A DNA stretch of 64,000 bases from Eretmocerus hayati (taxonomy: Eukaryota > Arthropoda > Insecta > Hymenoptera > Aphelinidae): positions 310,001-374,000 of the forward strand of contig CM056743.1 in assembly GCA_029851415.1 (NCBI GenBank), written 5' to 3'. The notes below the pieces were generated by a model. The model was not told the origin of the DNA and did not search any database. It saw only the letters and a program-made list of their open reading frames with translations. Of this stretch, positions 46,117-58,174 are shown piece after piece; the first letter of the stretch is position 1, and every line of letters starts with the position of its first letter. The translations under genes and the position numbers were made by a program.

Positions 46117-47530
46117 CAAAGAATTCGGTGACAAGTTTCCGCCCGGCCACGGTCGAGTTCAATAAAAGCGAAGAAGGACCCAGTGACCTTGTCCGTATCT
46201 CATTCATGGAAATCATTCCCCCGAAGAACAGCAGTGTGCTCAATTCCAATGGATAATTCTTCCCCAATGATGAGCAAAGAGATCTCTGGAGAAGTACAAC
46301 TTCGTACTATTGACAGCAAAACTTGGAATTACTTATTGAATTTGAACCTGAGTTGACGCAATGACTCTTAACTCCAGTAGTAATGGAGCTTGCAAGAGAA
46401 AGTTTTTAAGGGATGAGGAACTTCTGGCTTGGAAAAATTCTCCATACGAGTTGGTCCATTCGTTCTTGAAAAAGAGAGGATACTAACTATCAAAGTGGTT
46501 AAATAAGGAGTAATCGACAAATGGAACATGGAATTACGTCTATAAATCTGTCCCACCAATAGTATCTCTAGACCAAAAACGAAACCAAATTTCAGCTTGT
46601 GCCTTGGTGGCTTGTGACACATTATAAGAAGTCGAAGTGGTGGATGCCAATGACTCATTTTGAGGATGAGATCCTTAGAATGAATAAGTAAGAGTTGAAA
46701 AGAATTTTTAAGATACGCTTTTAACTGCGTCAAGAAACGCTGTAAAATTTGACATGGTGCAATGGAGAAAAACTTTTGAACTGAGAAGACTTTAAAAAAA
46801 ATTGCTCAATGCACAACACAGTTTGAGTATAGTTCAACTATAGCTATAGCGAAGATGCGCGCGCTGTTGGGTGGCGAATATAATGGTTATCCATCGTATT
46901 TAAAAGTGGCGCCATCATCCAGTCGCGATTCACACTCATGATTAAATGCAGAGCAGACGATAGACATGCATAGACAAGCATTGCACTACATTGCACGGAT
47001 GGTTGACGCGAGGTATAGATTCGTCAATTGATGCGATGAGTAGGCAGTCTTTTCCGGTGGGTAATCTCGCACACGTAATAATGTCACTAGATCTTCCGCT
47101 GAACCGGAAGGTGGAATAGGGTGACACAACGAGAATCTAGGGGGGAGAAAACCAGAGCTCGGTGAAGTGGAATAAAAGCGTATAAAAATAACATCATGCG
47201 AGGAGTACTTTGATGCCAGATAAAATGATCCTCCGAATACATCCGAATAGATGTATAGATCCAGTTTCTATATTGATTGAGTTGTCTACCAAAAATCTTT
47301 TTAAGTTGAACTAACCAATATCCTCACAGAGCGTGAATGTGCTTTCTCTTTATGAATAATACTTTTGATGAAACACATGAACCCTGTACCGTTTTATAGA
47401 CCTATTTAGAATCTAGCTCATGCAAGTTAGATGTTTATGAAGTCTATAGCTTGAATGTGAGTGGCACTTTGAGAGAGTCAAGGCCCATACCACGAGTGAA
47501 AAGTCTTAGCTGAGACTATCGCAATGGAAA
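46117..47530. other. No gene recognised
   Basis: One 121-codon minus-strand frame (46733-46368) shows no recognisable domain and has a repetitive Leu/His/Pro composition. AATAAAAGCG occurs at 46161 and 47171, a motif also found in other repeats here. Confidence 0.4.
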
Positions 47531-49175
47531 TACAGTCCCCGACGAAATTGAGTGGACAGTATGCGAAAATTCACAGATCCTGACTCAGTCCAACTCAACT
47601 TTTGAGGGTTTATACCGCTAAATCGTGCACAATTGGATCCCCGAGCATCTCACATCCACTCATGAAGAGCGGTGACTGCAAACATTTGCGTGGTGGAACT
47701 GAAATAGGCATTTTATACGAGCACCTTGAATTTCGGTTGGACAGAATTGAGTGGACACGCACTAAAAAGCTTCTAGAAATCTTTTTTTTTTTTTTCTTAT
47801 TTGATCTCTAGAAATCTGAATAGACCATTCGCCCATGCATATAGGGCTCTGTTGTGACCAGAGCAATCCCGTAATCACTAATGCTCGTCCATCGATGGGT
47901 ATGGGTTTCGTGGAATCTCGTCACACAAGACGAGAAGGTCGAGAGTGGAATTCTTCAGATTTCTTTTCAATTTGACTGAGCAAAACGAATCGACTCGCTG
48001 GGTTGACATGGGGGGACTCAGGGATGAGAGAAATAATGGAGCAGCAGCCCTGGATGTCCACTTATATCGCCGAAATGTCAAGAATTAGAGTAAAAAGTGT
48101 CCAAAATTGCCAATAAAACAACAGGGAAGAGAGAAAATACTCGGGTAAGATGACTTAACCTGATAATGACTGGTCAAAATTGAATCCAAAACTTCAGTTG
48201 GATGTATTCATGAAGTTTTTTTAATTGTTGGACCCAAAAATCTCGAGTTGAGATGGTGGTCAGATGGGTGCAATCATCGCTCCCGAGGAAGGATGGGGGG
48301 ATACAGCCCAAAATGTAAGCGTACATGGTCGGATGGGTCTCGAATGCTTGGAATTAATGAATGTGTAATTGGGAATCAAATTCCAGTTCATTTTGAAGAA
48401 TTTGGGACTCATTTGATCATCTACGTTTACATATTGGGTTGTATTCTTCCACCCTTCATCTGAAACGATGATTGTACCCATCTAACCACCATTTTAACTC
48501 GAGATGTTTGGGCTCAACAATTAAGAGAACTCCATGGCTACATCCAACTGATGATTTGAATTCAATTCTGACCAGTAACTATCAGATTAAGTTGTCTTTC
48601 CTGAGTATTTTCTCTCTTCCCTGTTCTTTTATTGGCGATTTCGGATACTTTTTACTCAAATTCTTGACATTATGGCGATATGAGTGAGCTCCCAGGACCG
48701 GTACTCTATCAATTCCTTCATTCTTAAGTGCTCCGATTTTAATGCAGTGCGCTGATGCATTTTTCGCAGTCAAATTGAAGAGAAATCTGAAGAATTCCAT
48801 TTCCGACCTTCTCGTCACGTGTAACGAGATTCCGCGACACCCATACCCAACGATGGACGAGCATTAGTGATTCCGGGATTGCGCTGGTCCCTAAAGAGCC
48901 CTACATGCATGGGCGGATGGTCTATTTAGATTTCCATAGGCTTTCTAGTGCGTGTTCACTCAATTCTGTCCGATAGAAAATCAAGGTGCTCGTACGAAAT
49001 GCCTCGTGCCGTTCAACCACGCAAATGTTTGCAGTCACCGCTCTTCATGAGTGAATGTGAGATGCTCGGGGATCCAATTGTGCATGATTTGGCGGCATAA
49101 ACCCTCAAGAGTTGGCCTGAGTCACTGATCTGTGAATTTTCGCATACTGTCCACTTGAATTTGTCGGGGACTGTA
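47531..49175. mobile_element. Foldback element 9 with TA-flanked CAGTCCCC ends (Tc1/mariner-like)
   Basis: The ends read TACAGTCCCCGAC (left) and GTCGGGGACTGTA (right), fitting a TA target duplication plus CAGTC-type termini. Arms of about 800 bp pair through nearly the whole length: GTGGACAGTATGCGAAAATT, GAAATCTGAAGAATTC, CCTTCTCGTC. It encodes no transposase. The superfamily call rests only on the TA and terminal bases. Confidence 0.75.
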
Positions 49176-49819
49176 TGTTATACTATAATATTTAGAATAG
49201 CACCGGAAATCACTTCACATATCACAACAACCGTTGATGGACAATCATCATAGGACTGATCCCTCTCTGAATCACCTAAATGTAAGGCACGATCCCACTT
49301 GAGTTGGATGTAAAGAAGTTCTTGGTGAGATACGAATAGCAACACCAAAAATACCACATTGATCTCAATCTAATTCTTCAACCAGAGTATTTTCTGAATA
49401 CTTCGTTGGGATGCAAAATTTACAACTCCAAAATTCAGTCCTTTCCAAGTCTCCAGGGAACTGAAAGTCAATACACCGCCTAAGTGTAGATTGATCGGTG
49501 GCACTCTCATTCTTCGAGATCAAATCCTGAATGCTCAAAATATATTTGGAGTTTCTCTTCAACATTGCACAACAGCAGGAGCGAGACCGACATATTTTGG
49601 TCTTCAGACCATTATTTTCAAGTCACGCCAGATAAAAGAACATACGTAAGGCGGATCCTTTTTTAGTGGACCAACAACTACGATTTGCATGAACTGGCAT
49701 TCAATCTTTACTGTACTGTACTCGTGCTGAAAGTGAAAATTGGTAAAGTGAATCGTCTGCTACAATCGCATCCGCCTCTCACTCACGCACACAAGGCAAA
49801 TAGACCGAACCGCGTCACA
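49176..49819. other. No gene recognised
   Basis: Short unrecognised frames only. A small inverted or repeat structure was not seen. Confidence 0.4.
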
Positions 49820-50160
49820 CCGACGCAGTGTCGACCTCGAGATGAGTCGAAAATCGAAAGTGGCTGGAAATGAAAATCCTTGACGGATTCCACCGGTGAG
49901 TGTCTAAATCTTCGAGGTTGGAAAACAAAGAAGATAGACGCTATCCCGGTGGAACAAGCTAGTATTCAGTTAGAAATATGATCAAGCTCGCGATTATTGG
50001 TACGCATTGTGGCTGGCACCCACGGAAATTCACAACAATGTAAGATCGAGGGGAAGCGAGAGGTTAAAAGAACCCAACTTGGTGTGTATAAGGCTACAAC
50101 AGCGCTGCGAGATTTTTTCTGTATGCTCGGCAGCAATGCGCTATTGCACTTTTCGATAAA
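49820..50160 (-). repeat. Family B, copy 3, uninterrupted
   Basis: Read on the minus strand it has the hairpin region (CTCGCAGCGCTGTTG), CACCAAGTTGGGTTC, CCTCTCGCTTCCCC, GCCAGCCACAATGCG, CTAGCTTGTTCCACCGGGATAG and TCGACACTGCGTCGGTG. It is the only copy here without an insertion and so shows the natural order and length (about 340 bp). Confidence 0.6.
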
Positions 50161-50173
50161 CCTTAGTTCATAT

Positions 50174-51590
50174 AGGATGGATTCCATTTAAAAACGACAC
50201 ATGGAAAATAGTGATATCTCGGATCGGTTCATCGTGGTCTTAATTCGATTATGTGGTTCAAAATATGAACTTTCCACCCACTAGGAGGTCCCAAAAAAAT
50301 TTCGGAGACGCCTGCGGAGCTATTTCTGTTTCGCTTTTCGATTCCACCGGAGCATCAAAATCATGATCTTCTTTAACTTAATTAGATATATCTCGAGTTT
50401 GGCTCAAGATAATGCTGCGTAGTTTGCACCATTCGAAAGATCTTAAAAAAACCTATCGAAAATGGCCTTGCAAATTTTCGTTCAGCTACTTCAGGCTGTG
50501 ATCAAGCCAAATCCAGAAAAATTAGGCTAAAATGATAATCTCAGAAAGCAGTCTTTTTTAAATTTTTAAAATTATGATTTTTCATGCAAAATTACACGAT
50601 CTTTGTGATAAAACTAGTCCGAAGTTGTTTTTCTATCGTTTTATGCGTTTTTTCGTCAATTTTCTGATTTTTAATTCTCTGCCAAATCAGAGATAAGAGG
50701 TTTCTGCGCATGCGCGTGGTTGGCCGAATTTCAAAGTAGTTTCAATCCAAAGCTGAGGGAATTTCCTTCAAAATGACCTCTTGCAAAAGTGAATTTCATG
50801 TTCCCAGTCAATAACCACGGCAGATTGATTGAAAAAGAAGGATGACCAGAGCGAGATGATATCTATCGTGAACCAAGGCCTCGAGACCTTCTCTTGCATC
50901 CGTGCTGTCAATGGCATTGATAATCTTGATGTCTAAAGAATCGTGTATCTCAAGTTCCAGTCGATCAAATTGGATTCCGCAAGAGGTCATCTTAAAGGAA
51001 ATTTTCTCAGCTTCCGATTGGAACTACTTAGAAGTCCGACCAACCACGCGCATGCGCAGGAATTTCTGTTTTCTGATTTGTCAGAGAATTAAAAATCAGA
51101 AAACTGACCAGAAAACGCATAAAACAGTGAAAAAACAGCTCGGGACTAGATTCATCGCGAAGATTGTGCAATTTTGCTTCAGAAATCATATTTTTGAAAA
51201 ATTGAAAAGAATTGCTTGTTGAGATTATCAGGTTAGCCTGATTTTTACGGATTTTGCCTGATCAGAGCCTGAAATAGCTAAACGAAAATTTTCGAGGTCA
51301 TTTTCGATAGGTTTTTTCAAGATCTTTCGAATGGTGCAAACCACGCAGCATTATATTGAGCCTAACACGAGATATATGCAATTTAGTAGAAAAATATCAT
51401 GATTTCGATGCTCCGGTGGAGTCAAAAAGCGAAACAGAAATAGCTCCGCAGGCGTCTCCGAAATTTTTTCGGAACCTTAGTGGATGGAAAATTCATATTT
51501 TGAACCACAAAATGGAATCAAAACCACGCGAAACCGATCCCAGATATCATTATGTTTTATGTGTCGTTTTTAAATGGGATCCGTCATAGC
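50174..51590. mobile_element. Foldback element 10, 1.4 kb
   Basis: Left ATTCCATTTAAAAACGACACAT pairs with the right block ending at about 51590. Arms of about 600 bp also share CTCCGGTGGA, CTCCGCAGGCGTCTCCG and a TGCGCATGCGC-type site (50705-50716; 51047-51058). The layout and some motifs resemble foldback 4. Frames of 77 and 106 codons lie within arms and are not taken as genes. Confidence 0.8.
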
Positions 51591-52805
51591 CCTAGTCCAC
51601 CCAATTGGCATCCTCGAAAAAATAACTTAAAATTTACCAAAACAATTCTCCCATTATTTCTATTTAACTGATATCTTTCTCTGCAGCTAATTCATTCAAA
51701 TTCTGAAGAACTGGAATCATAATTTCTTTGCTCCCGAAATCGATCGGTTGATACCCAATTTTATTGAATTCCTTCAGAACATGATTCAACTCAAAATTTC
51801 CCTCACAAAATCAAAATCCTCACCAAGAACTCACTTTCCATCATCTTTCAATCGACCTCGTGAAAATTTCGTCTTGATCGAGTGATAGGTCTTGCTCGGA
51901 GAACTCTCTTTCAGCTCTACATCTAAACTGGAGCTAAAGAGTGAGTGCAAATTTTGATGTATGATTCTCGATCAGGGCGATACTGGTTGAACGATTCGTT
52001 CTAATTACTATCGGATAACGTCTGGAGGGACCATACTTCTAACATTCTTAGCAGCGTATTTTGGGAACAGAAAGTAATACACCAACAAAGATGAAACCTC
52101 TTGTTTCAATCAAGGAGAAATTGTGGTGCATTGAAGGGAAGTGTAATGAAATGCAGCGTTAGTGAGCCCGGTACTGCTGCTGTAAAGGAGAAGCTTAATA
52201 TCTACAATCTCGTAATTTCAAAGAATTCGCTTTTGATATATTGATTTATTTGTCTTCATGAACAAAACCTTCGATTTTTCTATATAAAACTGATCATTGT
52301 ATATTTTTCTACGAGTACCGTGACCGTGTTTGTATGGGTCAATGACAGGAATGAAAGTATTGTGAAGTTTCTGAAGAGTGTTTGATTTTGAGTCACCGAT
52401 CTCTTTCCTTCCGACGGCAGAGCGCGCGGTAATACACTACGGCGCAGAGTGTGCGTGTGCATACGTGAGCTCTGCGAGTTCACTCCAGTTTGGAGGCAGA
52501 TCTCGTTGGAAATAGTCAATCTTTCAAGATACTCTTTGTCATTCCATTGAACATGCTGTCTACAAATCGTTCAGTTACCCATCATATAATCTAGTAGAGG
52601 GATTAATTTTGAAGCTGACTGAATTGCTGTCATGACCATTCGAAATTTTGATGTCAAAATCACACAATTCGAGAGTTCCACCGATATCCGCAGAATCACA
52701 AATGTTCAGAATCCGTGAACTCTCCTACCACTCCAATATCTGGTTTGTCTCGAAGATAACAATCAATATGCCGATACGTAAGTTTCAACAAGTGATACGA
52801 CCCAT
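51591..52805. other. No gene recognised; downstream of SETD8-like gene
   Basis: AT-rich and probably including the 3' untranslated region of the gene on the minus strand. AATAAA-type signals are frequent in such sequence, so I do not assign one. Confidence 0.4.
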
Positions 52806-53522
52806 CTAATGGGCTAGCCATGGATGATCCATGATGTTTTGAGGATTTCGATCACCATAATCGTACAGCAGCTCCTCATTCTTAAGAATGTCTCTCCTTG
52901 CAAGAAAAATTAAATGAGGTTTGATAGGTTTCCCGACTTCAATGACCCTTGATATCAGGTTTCCATTGCGGGAATGATTTATCAGCCGTCCTAACTTTCC
53001 CGTTTCTTCTGTTGCGTCCAAGCTGGAAAGATACGATGCTTTGTCGTTGAATCAAGTCATTGAAAGATGAATTCTAGAACTACCAAATATAAGGCTGATC
53101 GAAGCTTGGATGACTCACCAATACTGGCGGTCCCGATGCTTGAAAAAATAGAGGTAGCAGCCAATTTTGGAGTCTTTTTTATATAATATATCTCGTTTCT
53201 TCCCCACTTTTCCATCTACTAACTCGCCTTCATACTCTACAACGAATTCCCCCTTGTAAAATTCTCTCGTTGTGATGACACCTCGGCCCTTATCGTCCAT
53301 TTCTCGTATCTAGAATGGAATCAGATAGTCTTAGTTCAACGGATCTCAATCTTCAGCACGTAAGATGAACAGACTCACTTGGAGACCATCCTTGAACCCA
53401 TTCAAAATCGCGGCCTCCAGTTCTTGTTGTATTCGTTTTTTCTTGATTCCCTGGGGGACCCGACCACTTCTACGCAGTGAAAGATGGTTTTCTGCGTTGG
53501 CACACCACTCGAGCTCAGAGGA
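52806..53522 (-). CDS. PR-Set7/SETD8-like histone H4K20 methyltransferase, SET domain (partial or short)
   Basis: Three exons: 53522-53379, 53309-53119 and 53022-52806, with introns of 69 and 96 bases bounded by GTGAGT and AG; phases join exactly and the frame ends at TAG. The product monomethylates lysine 20 of histone H4 in the nucleus in this family. Exon 1 gives a basic linker (IKKKRIQQELEAAI). Exon 2 has GRGVITTREFYKGEFVVEYEG. Exon 3 has CLDATEETGKLGRLINHSRN and the catalytic NELLYDYGDR-type end EELLYDYGDR, finishing HPWLAH as in KMT5A. About 183 residues are visible, against roughly 350-390 in human, so N-terminal exons are missing, unseen upstream, or this is a short paralogue. An ATG just upstream (53528) could also start it without an extra exon. 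The only convincing host gene here. Confidence 0.88.
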
Positions 53523-54032
53523 CTGCATTCAGAAAATTCGATACATACATCATCTGACTACGTGATACTCTTGTCTCATAGGATTTAATGCATATTAGAC
53601 GGGATGTGACCGTTCTTCGGACTTATGTTCCCAGGATCCTGTAAAATGAGATCCCAGATACTCATGTTCCATACAGATCCCAGTGTATGACAGTTTGCTC
53701 AGACAGTTGTTTTGCGTTTGAAAACTCAATCATTCCTTGTGGGAGATAAACGCCGAGGAGATAATAGCATTACGCTTGATTAGAATCAATTTTTGTCTCG
53801 ATCGATATGACCGATCCGGGCTTTATCGCTCGCGGGAATTTCAAATCATATTATTACATGACTAGGCTAATGCAAGGTAATTTTTATCAACGGATCTATT
53901 GATTAAGTGACATATATCGATTTTGGATTACTCCAATCCGGTCTATGTACCTTCAAGGCACCTCGCAGTTCGAGTGTCGCAACTTGAAGGATGTTGATGG
54001 AATCAAAAGGCGCGGTAGCGCCTTGCTGGCGA
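53523..54032. other. Upstream of the SETD8-like gene; family B/foldback 3 fragment
   Basis: No N-terminal exon is obvious. From about 53930 the block TTACTCCAATCC ... GAAGGATGTTGATGGAA matches foldback 3. At about 54008 GGCGCGGTAGCGCCTTGCTGG is the family B hairpin start. Repeats therefore begin within about 400 bp of the gene's first visible exon. Confidence 0.45.
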
Positions 54033-54566
54033 GTATATATAAAAATAAAAATTGAAAAAAAAAAATTTTTAAAACACGCTTTTATTACACAAGTTGGATC
54101 AGAAAAAAACGACTCAAAAAGAAAAAATAATTTTCCCTACCTTTTATGCCCATCTTTTGTTTGGGGAAATCTCATTGTATTCCACTACATACCCTGGGAG
54201 TTTTCATTTCAATGTGAAACTTATCCCAAAAAAGCTTGAGGTGCTTCTGTAGAAACTATTCAATTTTCAATTCTGTAGGTGCAAACGATAATATTTATTC
54301 CATCAGAAATAGATATTGGAGATTTCCTGAGGCTTATTAATGAATCTCAATTTTTAGATAAAGCACCTCACGCTTTTATGGGATAAATTTCACATTGAAA
54401 TGAAAACTCCCAGGGTATGTAGTGGAATACAATGAGATTTCCCCAAACAAAAGATGGGCATAAAAGGTAGGGAAAATTATTTTTTCTTTTTGAGTCGTTT
54501 TTTTCTGATCCAACTTGTGTAATAAAAGCGTGTTTTAAAAATTTTTTTTTTTCAATTTTTATTTCT
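54033..54566. mobile_element. Foldback element 11, 0.53-kb near-perfect palindrome
   Basis: Left ACACGCTTTTATTACACAAG pairs with right CTTGTGTAATAAAAGCGTGT. The match extends through CTACCTTTTATGCCCATCTT and CCCTGGGAGTTTTCATTTC with few differences. The loop is about 140 bp. The 82- and 70-codon frames in the two arms are mirror copies of one another, not genes. Confidence 0.85.
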
Positions 54567-55819
54567 TCTTTTTTAGTCATAAGTTATTCCTACTGAAATT
54601 GCTATGGATGGGATCAGACCGAATTTGAATTTCAAGTTTATTCCTCAGAGCTATTCTGAATAGTTTCTCTAAATAGAAGTTTCTGAAACTTTCATTCAAA
54701 GTCAATACCGAATAAGTATTATCACTCAAGCGGTTACCCATGGATCATGCTCGACAAAACACTTGGATAATTTCTGAAGTATTGTTAAAATGTCTCTCAG
54801 GCACATTTGTATAGAAAAAGGGCAAAGATATGTCAGTGTAGATTCTCATAACAAGTCAAATTCTGGATTCATGACTTAGATATGTCACTGTCATCTTAAA
54901 TCACATTCCAGGTTGAAAAAGCTGTTCCATCAGTCGTTTGGATATCTTTTTGAGTTTTTTCATGATACCCTCAATGAGCTTGACGAGTTCTAACTTACAT
55001 TGATTAAATGTATGTAGGAAGCAACCAATTTTAAGGCATTCATTCAACCTTCAGTGACCAGAGAAATCAGTTGTTAATACTCTACATGAAACAGGGATGT
55101 TCTATGAGAGAATTGATTCCACATACATTGCTGGTAATTACCAATGGCTTGAAAGTCAAGATTCTCACCAGTTGGTTGACATTTGTTGGGCGATACTTGA
55201 TCACAGCGTGTCACCACCTAACTATCATTGAAGAAAAAGAATGTTGTCAAAGAATATACACCAGGACACAATTTCACTGATTGTTCTCTTATACACTATA
55301 AACACTTTTGTAGTCTATCGACTTTTTTGCAAATTAAACCAATCTGGACTTTGAATAAGTGCCCTATATTCACTGTTGAAAGGGAGCATAACTCCGTTAT
55401 CATTCTTCATATGATTCATCCACTGGAGCTAAATGGCATGAAGCCATCACACACTGTAATATATTTTCAAATATATTTTGTGTAGTAGGGATAACTAGTC
55501 GTGTGAAGAGCTAGAAGTGTATTCATACTCATCCCTGGTTCGACCACGAAGAAAGTAAATTACAAGAACTTTGATCAAACTTGTTCACAGTCGTCACAAA
55601 ATCATTACGACAAACCATATGAAATATTCAAACCTGACAGCGGAGCTGTCAATAATGCCAATGAACTTTGGTGACACAAAGGAGCGAAAATGAATGTTTG
55701 GTGTAGAAGTGATTTTAGGTGACAATACCAATCTATCTTCGTTGCCAATGATGAGCATTCTCAGTTTCTACTTCATCTCTCTTCTCTAATAACCACGACA
55801 CAATTATCACTAACCCCTT
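54567..55819. other. No gene recognised
   Basis: AT-rich, short frames only, no strong repeat. Confidence 0.4.
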
Positions 55820-56400
55820 TCCACCATGATTATCACGGGAAAGCAACCGGTGGCCTCGCAAAAGCAAACAGAAAATTCCTGGCGCGAGGTTATGCCATGT
55901 ACTTGTACCTGTGCCTCAACGTGGGCACCCGGGCGCGTTGAGAGCGAGTGCTTTGGGGTATATGACTGTATATGCCGTCCGTGTCCCGGGCGACGATCAC
56001 GAGGAGGTCAAAATCAGAAATCGTCTGCGGGAAGTGCGGGCACTTGGTGGGCGCGAAGGCGGCTTCGTCGCAAAATTCTTACTTAGAGGTTATGGCGACA
56101 GACACAGGGACCGCGCAACGTGTTGGGTATCGGCTTACTGCTAAATCATCGTCCGCTCTCTGGGTCGGCGATGACGGTCCTGGACGGGCACGGGGAGACG
56201 GCGGAGGAAGGTGTGAAGTAGCGATCCTCAGTGTGAAGGGGCCACGACGACAAGGATGATGAGGATTACGCTACCGAGCCGCGCTAGTCGCCGATACCTG
56301 GTGCATGCACCGTGCATACAAGCGTAGCTAAACGCCCGACGCGAGTGAGCTGGGTCCTAGCCACCGGCCGCCCAAAGCCATGCAGAACAACCCAGATCAC
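55820..56400. other. GC-rich stretch, possibly degraded coding sequence
   Basis: Composition is strongly GC-rich, unlike the surroundings, and three overlapping plus-strand frames of 77-95 codons are open. One contains CGKCGHLVGAK, which vaguely recalls a zinc-knuckle fragment but lacks the full CCHC spacing. It could be an eroded retroelement gag or a host exon; I cannot decide. Confidence 0.3.
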
Positions 56401-56799
56401 GGTAAAATTTGTCGGATTTCCAACGTATTTCCAACATCACGAAATAAGCGCCCCGATTGGCTAAAATCGCTGTAAAATGGGTGGAGGGGAGCGAGGCGAA
56501 GTGTAATAAAAGCGTGGAAAAAAACTCGCAGCGCTGCCGTGCCTTGTATATCTTACCGGCAAAGTCCGGAATGCAGGCAAACCGCGGATTGACTTGGCGA
56601 ACCGCAGTTTGACTGCAGCGTCTCCGTCAAAGTCCGGAATGGATGTTTCATTCCGAACTTTGCACAGGCAATCCGCGGATTGCCTGTTGAGTCTTTGGGC
56701 GAAGTTGGATGCAAGCATTATCTCATATGCCGGGTGTCTCGGCTTTTCACTTTTGATGCGTTTTCACGAAGATGAATCATAAGTGTGGGCCATCATTTA

Positions 56800-58174
56800 C
56801 GTATCTCACATGAATGAGACATTTTTGGGAGATGAACACGTGCCAATGGAGAAGAAGAAAAAATCATCCTGATTTTCGGTCATCGTAACCATTCAACCTG
56901 ATTCAGTGTCATGGGGATAATTTTTTTAGATGAATACAAATAAGAGAATTGGATGCGAACGAAATTTGCTCAGCCAAATTTAGATGTCAAGATTTATTTG
57001 AAGATGAACATCGAAGGAGTAAAAGTTCAAATCGATATAACAAATGACTGAGAGAAAGTAATCACTATCTACTCTTGAGCAGACTTGTCAGTTATTATTC
57101 TACATGGTAGGTAGATAAATTCCCATTCTGATTCTGTATGTGATTCACGATTGCAGCTCACAATCATGATGCCACTTTAGACGGTGTTGCCAACTCAATA
57201 CAAAACCTACACTTTTTACATAGAGAACACTACTCAGAGACTTTTGGTGTCCATGTGATCCACAAAGTTGCTGCAAATGCAATATAAACATCATCAAGGC
57301 CTCTGAAAAATGTTGTATTACACATTTGCTACACTTAACTGTGATAATTCTCAAACCAATAGCTGTTTCATTTTTCGTGGTTCCGTTCGGATTATAGGGA
57401 TGATAACGCTCAGCTATTAGTATAAACTCCAATCGTATCTTACAAAATTGATAATTTGAGTAAGAAATGAGAGGGAGCTGAGGAGATTTCTTTCCTTGCA
57501 TGAAGGGTTAGCGATAACTTTGGTGGTTAGGAGAAATGATGTTTGACTTCTTGTAAAGCTCGCAACCCTATCTGCAGAAAACATGTTATGAATGATTTTT
57601 TTGATCATACACTCTTTCATCCATAGAGATATAATACCAACTATGCTTTCATCTAATGAATTTACTCCTGATAGGCAACTCGTTAATAATTATTATGGAT
57701 GGAGAAGACAAAGAGTACCAAAAAGTGAAGGAAACATTTACGCAGAAACTAAAGGCATTCATCCCGAATCGCAATTCTTCACGTACACCCTCTCAAAAAA
57801 GATATGATGACAATATTTCACGTGGCACAAGCCAAATATTTCACGAGGAGCAGGATGATGAAGATCTTCACAAGATCTCAGCCCAACTATTGAAAAAAGT
57901 GACACGTGCACATTGATTCCCGAAAATAGGGTTTGATAATGATTTGATCAAACTTTCATCTTTCGCTCTGAGTGATTGAGTGAACCAAATATATATTCAC
58001 ATGTGAATTGTACTTCAAGAATATATTCTGGCGAGAATGTTTTATCATCAAAATTAGTCTGATTGGAATGTTCTGTCATCGCATAAATTTCAAAGTCTTT
58101 TTCTGTATTCACGGACTCCTATCAGCAACTTTGCCAAGTTTTATTAATAATACCCATTGAATTTAATATTATAG
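56800..58174. other. Interior of TIR transposon without recognisable exons
   Basis: One plus-strand frame (57656-57916) includes DDEDLHKISAQLLKKVTRAH and a basic/acidic mix, but I cannot assign it. The integrase catalytic core expected upstream of the zinc-binding part was not found, so it is deleted or too decayed. Confidence 0.4.

Noticed and set aside
46368..46733. 121-codon minus-strand frame as a retroelement gene
   Set aside because: No motif of gag or pol; composition is not convincing and neighbouring frames are closed.
54368..54580. Pair of matching 70-82-codon frames at 54.0 and 54.4 kb
   Set aside because: They are the same sequence in the two arms of a palindrome, so matching adds no coding evidence.
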